Origin: Olivibacter sp. XZL3
GTDB lineage: Bacteria > Bacteroidota > Bacteroidia > Sphingobacteriales > Sphingobacteriaceae
Length of the DNA stretch: 64,000 bases
Assembly (NCBI RefSeq): GCF_004368405.1
Contig: NZ_SBJH01000112.1
Location: forward strand, 1 to 64,000
Direction: 5' to 3'
Translations under genes and position numbers: made by a program
Part shown: positions 25,449-34,139 of the stretch, piece by piece
Position numbering within the stretch: position 1 is the stretch's first letter
Layout of the letters: every line of letters begins with the position of its first letter
The notes under the pieces: generated by a model
The model's input: the letters and a program-made list of their open reading frames with translations, nothing else
Told to the model about the DNA's origin: nothing
The model's database searches: none

Positions 25449-26549
25449 ATGAAGCTTCTTCAACAACTAAAAGATTTAACAGATGAATTAAGAAATGAAA
25501 GTTTGCATGCCGAGCTAAAAAACTGTTTAACAAAAGAACAGCTCGGGTTGATTTACGAAAACAAGCTGTTTAATCTTTTTGTTCCGAAGGAGTACGGCGG
25601 ACTCGATTTGTCGTTACCTGAAGCGCTTCAGGTAGAGGAGTTGCTGGCAGAGATAGATGGAAGTCTCGGATGGACGGTTACGTTGTGCAGCGGCGCTAAT
25701 ATGTTTGTAGGCTTTCTCGATCAAGAAATTGCTCCCTCGATATTCCGTCCTAAAGAAGTATGTTTCGGCGGTAGCGGACAAGCGAGCGGACGCGCAGAGA
25801 TCTTTAAGGAAGGCTTTTTAGTGACCGGTAGATGGCGTTATGCGACAGGCGCTCCCCACAATACAGTTTTCACTGCCAATTGCCAGATTTACTTGAACGG
25901 TGAACCCGTACTGAGCCATACGAATGAGCCTCTTATTAAGTCTTTTTTCTTTTTTAAAGAAGAGGTGACCGTATTAAATGAATGGAATACGATGGGATTG
26001 AAAGCAACTGCGAGTCATAGTTTTGAAGTAAACAATTTATTCGTCGATAAAAACAGATCGTTCCGCATTGATCCGGAGAGTGCTACTTTGAACCAACAAA
26101 TTTACCGCTATCCATTTCAACAGTTTGCCGAGCTTACCTTATGTATTAACACCTTGGGCATGACCACCCGATTTCTTGATCTCTGTGTGCCGATCCTTAA
26201 CGCAAGGTTCAATGTGAGAGACGGGATGGAAAGGGATGTGGTGTTGCATCAATATCTGTCAAAAGCAAAACGAGAAATGGCCGATCTAAGGCGTTTAATT
26301 TATGAGGTAGCAGCAGCCACCTGGAAACAATTGGGTGAAAGAGACAGTATCGAGCCTTCTTTGCTTAATGAGATCAGTAAATACAGCCGACGACTAGTCA
26401 GAACTGCCCAGCATTGGGTTTGTCTTTTGTATCCTTATTGCGGTATGAAAGCCGCTAATCCAATGGAAGAAATCAATCGGGTGTGGCGCGACTTGTTCAC
26501 GGCGAGCCAGCACAGCTTGTTGGCCGTGCCCGATGAATTCGATAACTGA
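25449..26549 (+). CDS. Acyl-CoA-dehydrogenase-fold flavoprotein (possible monooxygenase/hydroxylase type)
   Basis: A 366-residue protein with the acyl-CoA dehydrogenase architecture: N-terminal helical domain with LFNLFVPKEYGGLDLSLPE, a beta domain with VTGRWRYATGAPHNTVF, and a C-terminal helical domain. The SGxW.YATG.. segment recalls the HsaA/DszC hydroxylase subgroup more than chain-length acyl-CoA dehydrogenases, and the usual catalytic Glu is not obvious. Its flavin and substrate are therefore uncertain. It follows pnuC by five bases in the same transcript. Confidence 0.65.
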   Translation: MKLLQQLKDLTDELRNESLHAELKNCLTKEQLGLIYENKLFNLFVPKEYGGLDLSLPEALQVEELLAEIDGSLGWTVTLCSGANMFVGFLDQEIAPSIFRPKEVCFGGSGQASGRAEIFKEGFLVTGRWRYATGAPHNTVFTANCQIYLNGEPVLSHTNEPLIKSFFFFKEEVTVLNEWNTMGLKATASHSFEVNNLFVDKNRSFRIDPESATLNQQIYRYPFQQFAELTLCINTLGMTTRFLDLCVPILNARFNVRDGMERDVVLHQYLSKAKREMADLRRLIYEVAAATWKQLGERDSIEPSLLNEISKYSRRLVRTAQHWVCLLYPYCGMKAANPMEEINRVWRDLFTASQHSLLAVPDEFDN

Positions 26550-26629
26550 AATGTCACTCCCAGCATGTCATTTTGGCCATTTGGCTCCGAGCATCTTTCG
26601 AATATTAAAGCTCGCTATGTTTTGTACGT

Positions 26630-27502
26630 CTATCTCTTTTTCAATACCAGGTAAAGCCCAATTATTACAGAAGAAATGCCAAAAATGGTATAACCGTCAA
26701 TCGGTTCATCCATTAATATCCAAGCCAATAAAAAGCCGAATATAGGGCATAAAAAGAGCCAAAACGAAGCCTTCACCGCGTCCTGTTTTATTAAGTACAG
26801 CCACATTTGAACGGCTCCGATAGAAACGATAAATGCCAGCCAAGATACAGAAGCGAAAAAGGTGCCATTAAAGTGGTTCAGTGAGCTATCATAATACACC
26901 AACATAAAGGGAACCAGCAATAATCCGCCCAACACGGTTTGCCAGCCATTTATCGTCAGGACATGCAGATTTTGCCAGTTCTTTCTCGAAAAATAAATAG
27001 AGCCGACGGAATAAGACAGCATGCTCAATAACAGCAAAAAGAGACCTAGGGGAGATGCATAGCTTTTTAAAAGCAGTGGATAGGCGGCAACAAGGATGCC
27101 GAGCAAACATAAAAGAAGACTTATAACAGCTGTAATACTTGTTTTCTGTCGATAGAAAAGAGCCGAAATGACACTTACAAATACCGGGCTTACTGCAGGA
27201 AATAGTGAGCCCAGACCAGCTGATACGTGTTGCATTGCCAGTACATATAAACCTAAATAAATTCCAATGTTCAGGACGCCATAAATCAATAGTTGTTTCC
27301 ATTCATGTTTCGCCGGTAAGCGATGTTTTAGCATAAAATGAGAAACACATAACATCACGCTGCCACCCAGTGCAAACCTGGCAATAGCCAAAACAAAGGG
27401 TTGAGAAGCTGCTAGTCCCCATTTTGTGGCAACTGATGCCGACGACCATAGAATTGCGAAGCTTACACCAATCAGTACGTAGCTTGTTTTATTGATTATC
27501 AA
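26630..27502 (-). CDS. EamA/DMT-family transporter
   Basis: A 290-residue protein of ten predicted membrane helices in two EamA repeats (first repeat begins YVLIGVSFAILWSSASVATKWG; second ends with EPIDGYTIFGISSVIIGLYLVL). The family exports metabolites such as amino acids or purines; the substrate is not readable. Convergent with the flavoprotein gene. Confidence 0.85.
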   Translation of the reverse strand: MIINKTSYVLIGVSFAILWSSASVATKWGLAASQPFVLAIARFALGGSVMLCVSHFMLKHRLPAKHEWKQLLIYGVLNIGIYLGLYVLAMQHVSAGLGSLFPAVSPVFVSVISALFYRQKTSITAVISLLLCLLGILVAAYPLLLKSYASPLGLFLLLLSMLSYSVGSIYFSRKNWQNLHVLTINGWQTVLGGLLLVPFMLVYYDSSLNHFNGTFFASVSWLAFIVSIGAVQMWLYLIKQDAVKASFWLFLCPIFGFLLAWILMDEPIDGYTIFGISSVIIGLYLVLKKR

Positions 27503-27587
27503 GGTTTTTTTCTTTTATGTTTATTCCTTAATCTGTAATTGCACTTGGCAAACTCGTATGAATCAGTGCGGCTGTTGCAGGTATATA

Positions 27588-28313
27588 TTACGGAAGCTCG
27601 CTATGCTGACCTTTGTAATAAAGCAAACCGATGACGATGGCTATACCGAAACTAAGCAGCGTCCCAATTAAGACATATTCGGTGAGCCTTCTGTCGTCAC
27701 CTTGTTTTAGGTCGCCAAATCGAAAGATCGACTTGGCTGCCAATAGAAAGCCGATCGCTTCAAACTTTCCTATAATGACGAAGATGAAAATGAGTAAACG
27801 TTCCAGATAACCAATCCATTTCCCGGCATTTTGCAGGGAGTTATTGGAAGGCGTTTCTTCATGCGGACTCCATTTAGAGATGGCTGTCTTAATGAGAATG
27901 GAGCAAGGCTTTGTCAGCAACAGCAGACAACAATACAGCAACAGTTGCTGTGGGTGATAAAGATCTTTCAACGAAGATATATGTTCATACCCGCTATGAA
28001 CGGTTACCACTCCTACAATTACCAATAGATGTAATAGCTGATCGATTATCAGTGCTTCGACCTGCCATCTTTTTTGTTGAAAATACAATTTCGCCAAATC
28101 AATTAAGTAATGACTTAGACCAATCAATAGTGCGTAAGGCCAAAAGTTGAGGTCGAACGTTGCCAACATGGCGAGTATAACATGCAGCAAACAGTGAAAA
28201 TACAAATAGGGAGATTTTATTTTCCGATTCTCTTTCGACTGTACACCGCGGTTACTTTGCAAAAAGAAGTCGCCGACTAAATGGGCCAACAGCAATTTTA
28301 AAAAAAGTTCCAT
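27588..28313 (-). CDS. DUF3307 membrane protein
   Basis: A 241-residue membrane protein. LLAHLVGDFFLQSNRGVQ at the N-terminus and GLSHYLIDLAKLYF with paired His/Asp residues are the DUF3307 signature; six or so hydrophobic segments follow. Function unknown. It lies nine bases downstream of the SatD-like gene, a frequent pairing in Bacteroidota, and should share its promoter and the 24-base palindrome. Confidence 0.8.
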   Translation of the reverse strand: MELFLKLLLAHLVGDFFLQSNRGVQSKENRKIKSPYLYFHCLLHVILAMLATFDLNFWPYALLIGLSHYLIDLAKLYFQQKRWQVEALIIDQLLHLLVIVGVVTVHSGYEHISSLKDLYHPQQLLLYCCLLLLTKPCSILIKTAISKWSPHEETPSNNSLQNAGKWIGYLERLLIFIFVIIGKFEAIGFLLAAKSIFRFGDLKQGDDRRLTEYVLIGTLLSFGIAIVIGLLYYKGQHSELP

Positions 28314-28322
28314 TGTATTTTA

Positions 28323-28934
28323 TTAAAGTAACTTCAGTCGTTTCATGAACAACTCGATAAGATCCAAGACTTCCGTTAAATTCGCCCGGTTGAACCTTTC
28401 GCTTACCGAAGATTGGCCTATGCCAAGCATTGCGCCCAATTCCTTTTGTGATATTCCTTGATTTTCGAAAACTGCCTTTACCAGCATAGCAGAATTAGGC
28501 GTCCAGCTATCAATAAAAGTCAACGCGAGTCTAAAAAAAAGATTGAAGTCCTCGTCAAAAGAAGCATTTCCGGTTCTGATAGCCAAGGTCTGTTTATGCT
28601 TCTTTAATAATTCAAATTGATCGCCGGAAAAAAAGTAAGCGTCTCCATAAGATTCTACAACGCGCTCGCCTGCAAAACTCTTCTTCCCAATTCCGATCGC
28701 GATCCGCGCATCTAAGCCTTTGACAGTTTTTAGACAGGCTTTTATGTACAGTGCCGATTTCAACGCCAGTGTTGGATTTGCTAATTCCACTTGGAAGCTG
28801 TCGCCTCTAAAAATCTCCCAGTTTGCTTTGTCACCGGCTGTCTCGGTCAAACTTTGCCGAAGCAGCGTATTCCATTCCTGTGGAGACTTTGCTTTGCGCG
28901 AATTAATGATGTCGCCTGTCAAAACTGCAATCAT
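28323..28934 (-). CDS. SatD-family protein with C-terminal helix-turn-helix
   Basis: A 203-residue protein. Residues 1-130 match SatD (start AVLTGDIINSRKAK; FRGDSFQVEL; RIAIGIG). Residues 140-200 read as a DNA-binding helix-turn-helix (ISQKELGAMLGIGQSSVSER). A sensor plus regulator role is likely. A perfect 24-base palindrome ends seven bases upstream of the ATG, so autoregulation of this gene and DUF3307 is the simplest model. Biochemical function of SatD is not established as far as I know. Confidence 0.75.
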   Translation of the reverse strand: MIAVLTGDIINSRKAKSPQEWNTLLRQSLTETAGDKANWEIFRGDSFQVELANPTLALKSALYIKACLKTVKGLDARIAIGIGKKSFAGERVVESYGDAYFFSGDQFELLKKHKQTLAIRTGNASFDEDFNLFFRLALTFIDSWTPNSAMLVKAVFENQGISQKELGAMLGIGQSSVSERFNRANLTEVLDLIELFMKRLKLL

Positions 28935-28940
28935 GATAGC

Positions 28941-28964
28941 AATATCGGATTTAAATCCGATATT
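28941..28964. promoter_or_regulatory. 24-base perfect palindrome, probable operator of the SatD-DUF3307 operon
   Basis: AATATCGGATTT (28941-28952) is followed directly by its exact reverse complement (28953-28964). It overlaps the region where the ribosome site of the SatD-like gene must lie, so a bound dimer would block expression. The SatD-like protein itself, with a helix-turn-helix, is the obvious candidate ligand. Confidence 0.65.
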
Positions 28965-29046
28965 CGAAAATATCTGGTAAATAATCGATGAAGATTTCTT
29001 CCTCGCGTCAAAATCGTCTATTTTTATCTTATAAATATAATGTCAA

Positions 29047-29562
29047 ATGAAAATATTAAACACATTCGTTTTTTTTGGATTAGTATTGGCAGCCTGCAGT
29101 CGGCCGTCAATAACAGAAGAAGAGGCGTTTAAACTGATTGCAGCCAGTAAAGGATACCCTCAAATGTTGAGCTATCAAGTTTACACCAAGGATGCCGAAG
29201 ACGGTAGGCTCATAATGGATGCCGGCTTAGTAAAAGAGGGCTTGGCCACCGTTGCCCGCGATCACAAGACGGGTGAGAACCAAAAACCGATCATTGAATT
29301 TACCGAGGCCGGCAAAGCGTTCTTATTACCCGCTGATAAGGGACAGTTAAGTTCAGTGCAAAAGGTGAAAATAGCGGAAGAAGTGATTGATTCTATTGTT
29401 GCTATCCAGATAAACGAGCAACAGAAGACCGCAGTTGTAACCTATACGTCTAAATATACAAACGTTAACCCCTTTTCTAGACTTGATAAAAAAGACTATA
29501 CCCAGGTGAAAAAGCATGAGGTCACTCTGTTGTACACTAAGGACGGTTGGACCCTGAAATGA
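29047..29562 (+). CDS. Small lipoprotein of unknown function
   Basis: A 171-residue protein with a lipoprotein signal (lipobox VLAAC, Cys17). The mature part is mostly charged and alternates short helices and strands, ending in HEVTLLYTKDGWTLK, a closing hairpin common in small periplasmic domains. I do not recognise the family. It is divergent from the SatD-like gene and appears monocistronic. Confidence 0.6.
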   Translation: MKILNTFVFFGLVLAACSRPSITEEEAFKLIAASKGYPQMLSYQVYTKDAEDGRLIMDAGLVKEGLATVARDHKTGENQKPIIEFTEAGKAFLLPADKGQLSSVQKVKIAEEVIDSIVAIQINEQQKTAVVTYTSKYTNVNPFSRLDKKDYTQVKKHEVTLLYTKDGWTLK

Positions 29563-29689
29563 TATTAACCGAATAGGCGTTAACTATTAATATATTCTTA
29601 AACCACACTTCAATGGAATTAAGAAAAGTTCCAAAAAGCAGCGCTCCATTATGTTAGTATTTTATAAATATGAAAAAAAAAATAGAATT

Positions 29690-29758
29690 ATGAAATCCTT
29701 TTGGACTTTCGTTATATTTGTAGTCCTATGTCTAGGCCATCCGGCCACTTTTTTTTAA
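29690..29758 (+). CDS. Possible 22-residue hydrophobic peptide
   Basis: ATG at 29690, preceded by an A-rich leader (A10) typical of Bacteroidota start regions, opens a frame of 22 codons: MKSFWTFVIFVVLCLGHPAT then FF and stop. It reads as one membrane helix with a basic start. A small GC hairpin and a T8 run overlap its 3' end, like an intrinsic terminator. It could be a small membrane protein, a leader peptide, or chance. Too short for family assignment. Confidence 0.3.
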   Translation: MKSFWTFVIFVVLCLGHPATFF

Positions 29759-29766
29759 TAATAACG

Positions 29767-29793
29767 AAGGCCTCCAATCTCCTTGGAGGCCTT
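29767..29793. terminator. Strong hairpin downstream of tcdA
   Basis: AAGGCCTCCAA (29767-29777) pairs perfectly with 29783-29793 around TCTCC. On both sides the T tract is poor (TTCGTTATTATT on the minus strand), so termination efficiency is uncertain. Confidence 0.5.
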
Positions 29794-29858
29794 TCAATAA
29801 TGCTTGCATTATACGCAGGATGTCTCAAAGCACCTTGCTTACATGGGATCTTAGTACG

Positions 29859-30584
29859 TCAGCTTCCCGCCATTAAATCGCGAATTACGACCGATGCAAC
29901 GGCCGCTCCGAAAGTAGCCGGGATATAAGACATGGTGCCATAAGCCGATTTCTTGTAATTACTTCCATCTGTATAAATCAATGAGTTCTTATCGGGAAGC
30001 TCCGATGAAAAAACCACCTTAATTCCCCTGTAAATTTTGTGCTTTTTTAGTTTTTTCCGAATGTGCTGTGCCAAAGGACAATTGTAGGTTTTTGAAATGT
30101 CTACCACTTCCAACTTTGTAGGGTCTACTTTTCCGCCGGCTCCCATTGAGCTAACAAACGGAATTCGTTTCGCATGTGCCTGCCGAATAAAGGAGAGTTT
30201 CGGTGTTATACTGTCGATAGCATCAACTGCGTAGTTAGGCTTCATATTGATTAAAGATTCAATGCGTTCGGGGGTCATAAAATCATTAACCACATGTAGT
30301 TTCAACTCGGGGTTGATGGCCAGCAAACGGGTTGCCATGAGTTCAGCTTTCGACTGGCCATGTGTCGTAGCCAATGCGGGGAGCTGTCTGTTTCTATTAC
30401 TGGGATCTACTACATCTCCATCGATGATCGTCATTTCTCCAACACCGCCTCTGCACAAAAACTCAGCGGCGAACGAGCCAACACCTCCTAAACCCAATAC
30501 CATTACATGGCTATTAATCAGTTTAGTTAAATTCTCCTTACCTATCAGAACTTCCGTTCTTGATAACCAAGCTACATCTTGCAT
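29859..30584 (-). CDS. tcdA: tRNA threonylcarbamoyladenosine dehydratase
   Basis: A 241-residue E1-like (ThiF fold) protein. The ATP-binding loop VLGLGGVGSFAAEFLCRGGVG and DGDVVDPSNRNRQLPA are intact, and FVSSMGAGGKVDP plus the late YIPATFGAAVASVVI are typical of TcdA/CsdL. It converts t6A37 of ANN-reading tRNAs to the cyclic ct6A form. Last gene of an M23 peptidase-tatD-tcdA run (15 and 18 base gaps). Confidence 0.9.
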   Translation of the reverse strand: MQDVAWLSRTEVLIGKENLTKLINSHVMVLGLGGVGSFAAEFLCRGGVGEMTIIDGDVVDPSNRNRQLPALATTHGQSKAELMATRLLAINPELKLHVVNDFMTPERIESLINMKPNYAVDAIDSITPKLSFIRQAHAKRIPFVSSMGAGGKVDPTKLEVVDISKTYNCPLAQHIRKKLKKHKIYRGIKVVFSSELPDKNSLIYTDGSNYKKSAYGTMSYIPATFGAAVASVVIRDLMAGS

Positions 30585-30599
30585 CTATTTTACTTATTA

Positions 30600-31253
30600 T
30601 TAAATTGTTTTCTTCTTTATTCGGTTATAGTTCATTTGGAGCTGTTTGATCAACTTGTCCATTGGTATCCCCAGCACGTAAGAAACTTTTTCGTAAACTG
30701 CTTCTATTTTCCGTTCGGTGTCGTCTGTTTCCAAGAAGAGTTGCGAGGGCGGGCATAGTTTTAAAGATTCAAGGTTTTGCTCAGCAATTATAGCATGTCC
30801 GAAGGATAAATAATATCCCTTTTCTATCAGTGATTGAGCAACGCTTGTTTTTTTATTAAAACCATGAAATATTACCGGAACGTTGTTGGCCATTTTTTGA
30901 AGGCATTGTACCACCTCACCGTAGGCTTTTACGCAGTGGACGATTAAGGGCTTACCCACCTGGTTCGCAATTGCTATTTGTTTCAAAAACACGTTTTCCT
31001 GCAAAAACCAGGCGGTTTTACACAATTTGTCCAAACCACATTCGCCTATTGCAAAGACCTCCTTGTTTACGGCATATCTTATTAAATCGTCCAATTGTTG
31101 TCCGATTTCGTCAGGGGATAAGAACCAAGGATGTATGCCGATAGAACAGGGATCGAACTTTGTACACTGCCTGTAGTCTTCTGCTATATTAACAACACGT
31201 AAAGTATTGTCCTGTTGGCTGGAATGGGTATGAATGTTGATGAACCTTTGCAA
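30600..31253 (-). CDS. TatD-family metal-dependent hydrolase
   Basis: A 217-residue TIM-barrel hydrolase. Metal sites: INIHTHS at the N-terminus, GECGLDK, PLIVHCVKA, VIFHGFN and LETDD near the C-terminus. It is shorter than classic TatD (about 260), as are many Bacteroidota members. Probable 3'-5' DNase or phosphoesterase. Sits between the M23 peptidase and tcdA genes in one transcript. Confidence 0.85.
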   Translation of the reverse strand: MQRFINIHTHSSQQDNTLRVVNIAEDYRQCTKFDPCSIGIHPWFLSPDEIGQQLDDLIRYAVNKEVFAIGECGLDKLCKTAWFLQENVFLKQIAIANQVGKPLIVHCVKAYGEVVQCLQKMANNVPVIFHGFNKKTSVAQSLIEKGYYLSFGHAIIAEQNLESLKLCPPSQLFLETDDTERKIEAVYEKVSYVLGIPMDKLIKQLQMNYNRIKKKTI

Positions 31254-31271
31254 AGACTTAAAAAATGATTC

Positions 31272-32597
31272 TTACAAAACACCTTCTCCATCATCGTCAA
31301 CCTCGCCGGAGGAGGCTAATACGTTTCCTGCGCCGACATGGAGGGAGGCCAACACTTCCTGTTCTTTTGCAACTACGGCTTTAAATGCAGATAAAAATTG
31401 CGCTGGAAGAGGGGTAGTCTCTCTGAAGTTCTGTTTCAAAGCGTCTACTTGTTTTCCATTCTTCCAAAATCGATAACAGACATGCGGCCCGGTCGCCAAC
31501 CCAGTACTCCCAACATAACCTATTACTTGTCCCTGTTGAACACGTTGGCCCGAACGGACTGCCCGCTTGCTCATATGCAGATACTGTGTGGTGTAGGTTC
31601 CATTATGTTTTATTTTGACGTAATTGCCGTTAAATTTACTGAAGGCTGAGGCAACAACCACTCCGTTACCGGTTGCGATAATCGGTGTACCGTTTGGAGC
31701 TGCATAATCGGTTCCTAAATGCGCTTTCCACACTTTTTGTACCGGGTGGAGCCGCCTCTTGGTATATCGAGAGGTTATCCGACTAAATTTTAACGGCGCT
31801 TTTAAAAAAGCCCTTCTTACGCTGTTACCTTCTTCATCATAATATTCGCCTTTAGTCGTACTGTCGCGCTGAAAATAGAAGGCTGAAAGTTCTTTTCCCT
31901 TATGGGAAAACACGGCCGAAACAATGTGGCCTGCATCGACAGGTTTGTCGTCTACGTATTGCCTTTCATATTGGATTTTAAACCAGTCGTTTTCTCCAAT
32001 AGCATAAAAGTCGACCGCCCATCCATAAATCTCAGCCAGTTTAATAGCTAAAAGGGGGTCTGCGCCGTTTCGTTGAAGCGCTTCGTAAAGAGAATGGCTG
32101 ATGTCGCTCGCAACAGTTTCTGTCCGAACCGTCACCTCTTTTTTGCCGGCATATACATTTAAGGTGTCTCTCAGGTCGTAAACGATGTAATCTATCGGAT
32201 TGGGTTGGTAGACGAAGTATGCGGCTTTTTCCGGGTTGCCTTTGTAAGTGAAAACAGTATAGGGATTTCCCGCAGATATCTTACGTACGTTGAATATTGC
32301 TTTGGACTTATCCACTAACTTGCTAATGGAAACCGGATCGACTTGGTATGCGGATAGAATGTTGGACAAGAACTGATTTTTTTGAACTTTATTGTGATGA
32401 ACCTCAAAAGAATCTATCGCTATGTTAAATTGTTTAGGAGGCGCAACCGGCGTCGTTTTTTCGACCTTCGCCGGCGCAACCGGCGACTTCCTAAAAGAAG
32501 ATCTATTGATTTCGAAACCAGAAAAGAAAACGATACCTGATCCTAATACAATCAATAACACTATAAGAATCTTAACGGTATACTTGTTGAACTTCAT
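31272..32597 (-). CDS. M23-family peptidoglycan endopeptidase with Cys in the HxH motif
   Basis: A 441-residue inner-membrane-anchored protein (one helix at about 8-28). Residues 60-280 resemble the OapA/LysM-like and linker regions of MepM-type hydrolases; the LytM domain follows, with zinc ligands His293 and Asp297 in HLGTDYAAP and HM at 341. The last motif, normally G-P-H-x-H, reads GPHVCYRF, so Cys374 replaces the third zinc ligand His. Cys can bind zinc, so activity may persist. It should cleave peptide cross-links during wall growth. ATG 32597 is chosen over an upstream TTG. Confidence 0.8.
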   Translation of the reverse strand: MKFNKYTVKILIVLLIVLGSGIVFFSGFEINRSSFRKSPVAPAKVEKTTPVAPPKQFNIAIDSFEVHHNKVQKNQFLSNILSAYQVDPVSISKLVDKSKAIFNVRKISAGNPYTVFTYKGNPEKAAYFVYQPNPIDYIVYDLRDTLNVYAGKKEVTVRTETVASDISHSLYEALQRNGADPLLAIKLAEIYGWAVDFYAIGENDWFKIQYERQYVDDKPVDAGHIVSAVFSHKGKELSAFYFQRDSTTKGEYYDEEGNSVRRAFLKAPLKFSRITSRYTKRRLHPVQKVWKAHLGTDYAAPNGTPIIATGNGVVVASAFSKFNGNYVKIKHNGTYTTQYLHMSKRAVRSGQRVQQGQVIGYVGSTGLATGPHVCYRFWKNGKQVDALKQNFRETTPLPAQFLSAFKAVVAKEQEVLASLHVGAGNVLASSGEVDDDGEGVL

Positions 32598-32826
32598 ATT
32601 GTATGGTTTGGGCGATTTACTGTTATGTATCAAAATTTGTGCACTAAAATCTAAATAATGTATTAGAATAACAAAAAAAGAACGATTTTATTGTGCAAGG
32701 AATTAAAATTTTCTTGATATGGCGAACACCGAATCTTGGACGCCAGAAAGTGGTATGGAAATTGTAACTAAAAGATTATCAGTATTATCTGTTAAAGTAT
32801 GCAATTATTAATTAGCACCTATCGTT

Positions 32827-33150
32827 ATGGAGATTACAACTACCACAGTACATCAGCTTAAATGGGATTTTCCAGACACAAACGAATTCCATGCTGTTAT
32901 TACGAATGGAAAAATAACAGCACTTCATTTTAAGGATGTCGGAGATCTTACAAATAGTGAGCTTTGTTCTACAAATGAAAAATATTTAAGAAATATTCAT
33001 AAAGCGTTGAAAGGATTGTTTCAACAGCTGGATTCAATACGAAACGTAGGGAATGTACAAACTGTAGAGGAAGTTGAAGAAGAGGCCGAACTGTTAAATC
33101 AGTTTAAGCGCCAAATGAAATCGCTGGCATACGAGAGAGATCGGGTTTAA
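32827..33150 (+). CDS. Conserved-looking hypothetical protein
   Basis: A 107-residue soluble protein: an N-terminal beta meander (KWDFPDTNEFHAVITNGKIT) and a charged, helical second half with a Glu-rich patch (VEEVEEEAELL). No signal, membrane segment or known motif. It stands alone with about 230 bases upstream and an empty region downstream. Confidence 0.5.
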   Translation: MEITTTTVHQLKWDFPDTNEFHAVITNGKITALHFKDVGDLTNSELCSTNEKYLRNIHKALKGLFQQLDSIRNVGNVQTVEEVEEEAELLNQFKRQMKSLAYERDRV

Positions 33151-33252
33151 GTGGAAGTCGCTACCTATTAACTGCCAAACAATAAACCCGTAGATGACGC
33201 GTTCTTAAAAAGAAGTAAATGCTTTCGCGTTGTTTGCTCGCCGCGCGACTTT

Positions 33253-33291
33253 AAAAAACGTAAGTTTCACAAAGGAATTGTGAAACTTACG
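33253..33291 (-). terminator. Rho-independent terminator of the tetR-type gene
   Basis: A 14-base perfect stem, CGTAAGTTTCACAA (33259-33272) with 33278-33291, loop AGGAA. On the minus strand it is followed by T6 (33253-33258). It lies 130 bases past the TetR stop. The long perfect stem is unusual for a terminator but the T run fits. Confidence 0.75.
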
Positions 33292-33420
33292 GGTGCTCTA
33301 TGTAAAACTCTTAGTTTTATAATTGATTAGTTGAACAAATGTACTATTTAAAAAGGGAAGGAGGAAAAATATTTTAAAATTAAGTAAGTAAACACTCACC
33401 TTTTAGCGGATGGGCTGAAT

Positions 33421-33963
33421 TTACTCCAAGTTATACTTTTCTTTAATGAGCGCTGCCACCTCGTCCATGTTGGCGATATCGCCCGTTGCTTCTTTTTTCC
33501 AAAGTGTATCTATCAGTAAAAGAAGGAACTGTGTCTCCAATGCTGGATTCTCCATTCCGAGTTCGGTGAATGCCTTGTTAACAACGGTATCTACCGGCTT
33601 CATAAACAATATATGTTGCTGTTTTGAAAACTCATGATGAGCAAGCCGTTCCTGCAATTTCCAAAAAAGTGGCTCTTCACTTACTAATTTCTTGGGTAAA
33701 TCAATCATATACCGCAGAAACGACTTAGGATCGTGATAAGTCAACATTCCTTTGTTTTGTGCCAGCACTCTCCGATATCCGGATTTAATGAGATGAAAGA
33801 GCAACTTGTCTTTATTCTCAAAATGTTTAAAGATAAGCGCCTCTGACACGTTCGCCTCTTTGGCAATTAATTTAGTAGATGTATCGGCATAACCTTTAAC
33901 GGAAAACAGCAAAAGTGCGGCCTCCATTATCTTTTCTCTTCTATTAGCGCCCTGTTTCTTCAT
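33421..33963 (-). CDS. TetR/AcrR-family regulator
   Basis: A 180-residue regulator. N-terminal TetR helix-turn-helix: REKIMEAALLLFSVKGY then TKLIAKEANVSEALIFKHFENKDKL. The C-terminal ligand domain is unclassified. Divergent from the universal stress protein gene. Its targets are not evident; no efflux gene is adjacent. Confidence 0.85.
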   Translation of the reverse strand: MKKQGANRREKIMEAALLLFSVKGYADTSTKLIAKEANVSEALIFKHFENKDKLLFHLIKSGYRRVLAQNKGMLTYHDPKSFLRYMIDLPKKLVSEEPLFWKLQERLAHHEFSKQQHILFMKPVDTVVNKAFTELGMENPALETQFLLLLIDTLWKKEATGDIANMDEVAALIKEKYNLE

Positions 33964-33999
33964 AAAGCAATATCCAATGCTCGGGTATTTGAATATTTA

Positions 34000-34007
34000 C
34001 AAAGATA
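34000..34007 (-). promoter_or_regulatory. Candidate -7 element of the tetR-type gene
   Basis: TATCTTTG on the minus strand, 36 bases before the ATG; fits TAnnTTTG. The upstream box is unclear. Confidence 0.4.
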
Positions 34008-34139
34008 TATTCTTTCACATATTTATTCAGCTTTATTAAAGGAAGCGCTAGGTGGCAAAGGTGATCTATATCATTAAAATATTTAAAAATTAACGGTAAC
34101 TTTAACAGCAAGTAATTGTTTCTTGTTAAAATAAAGATC

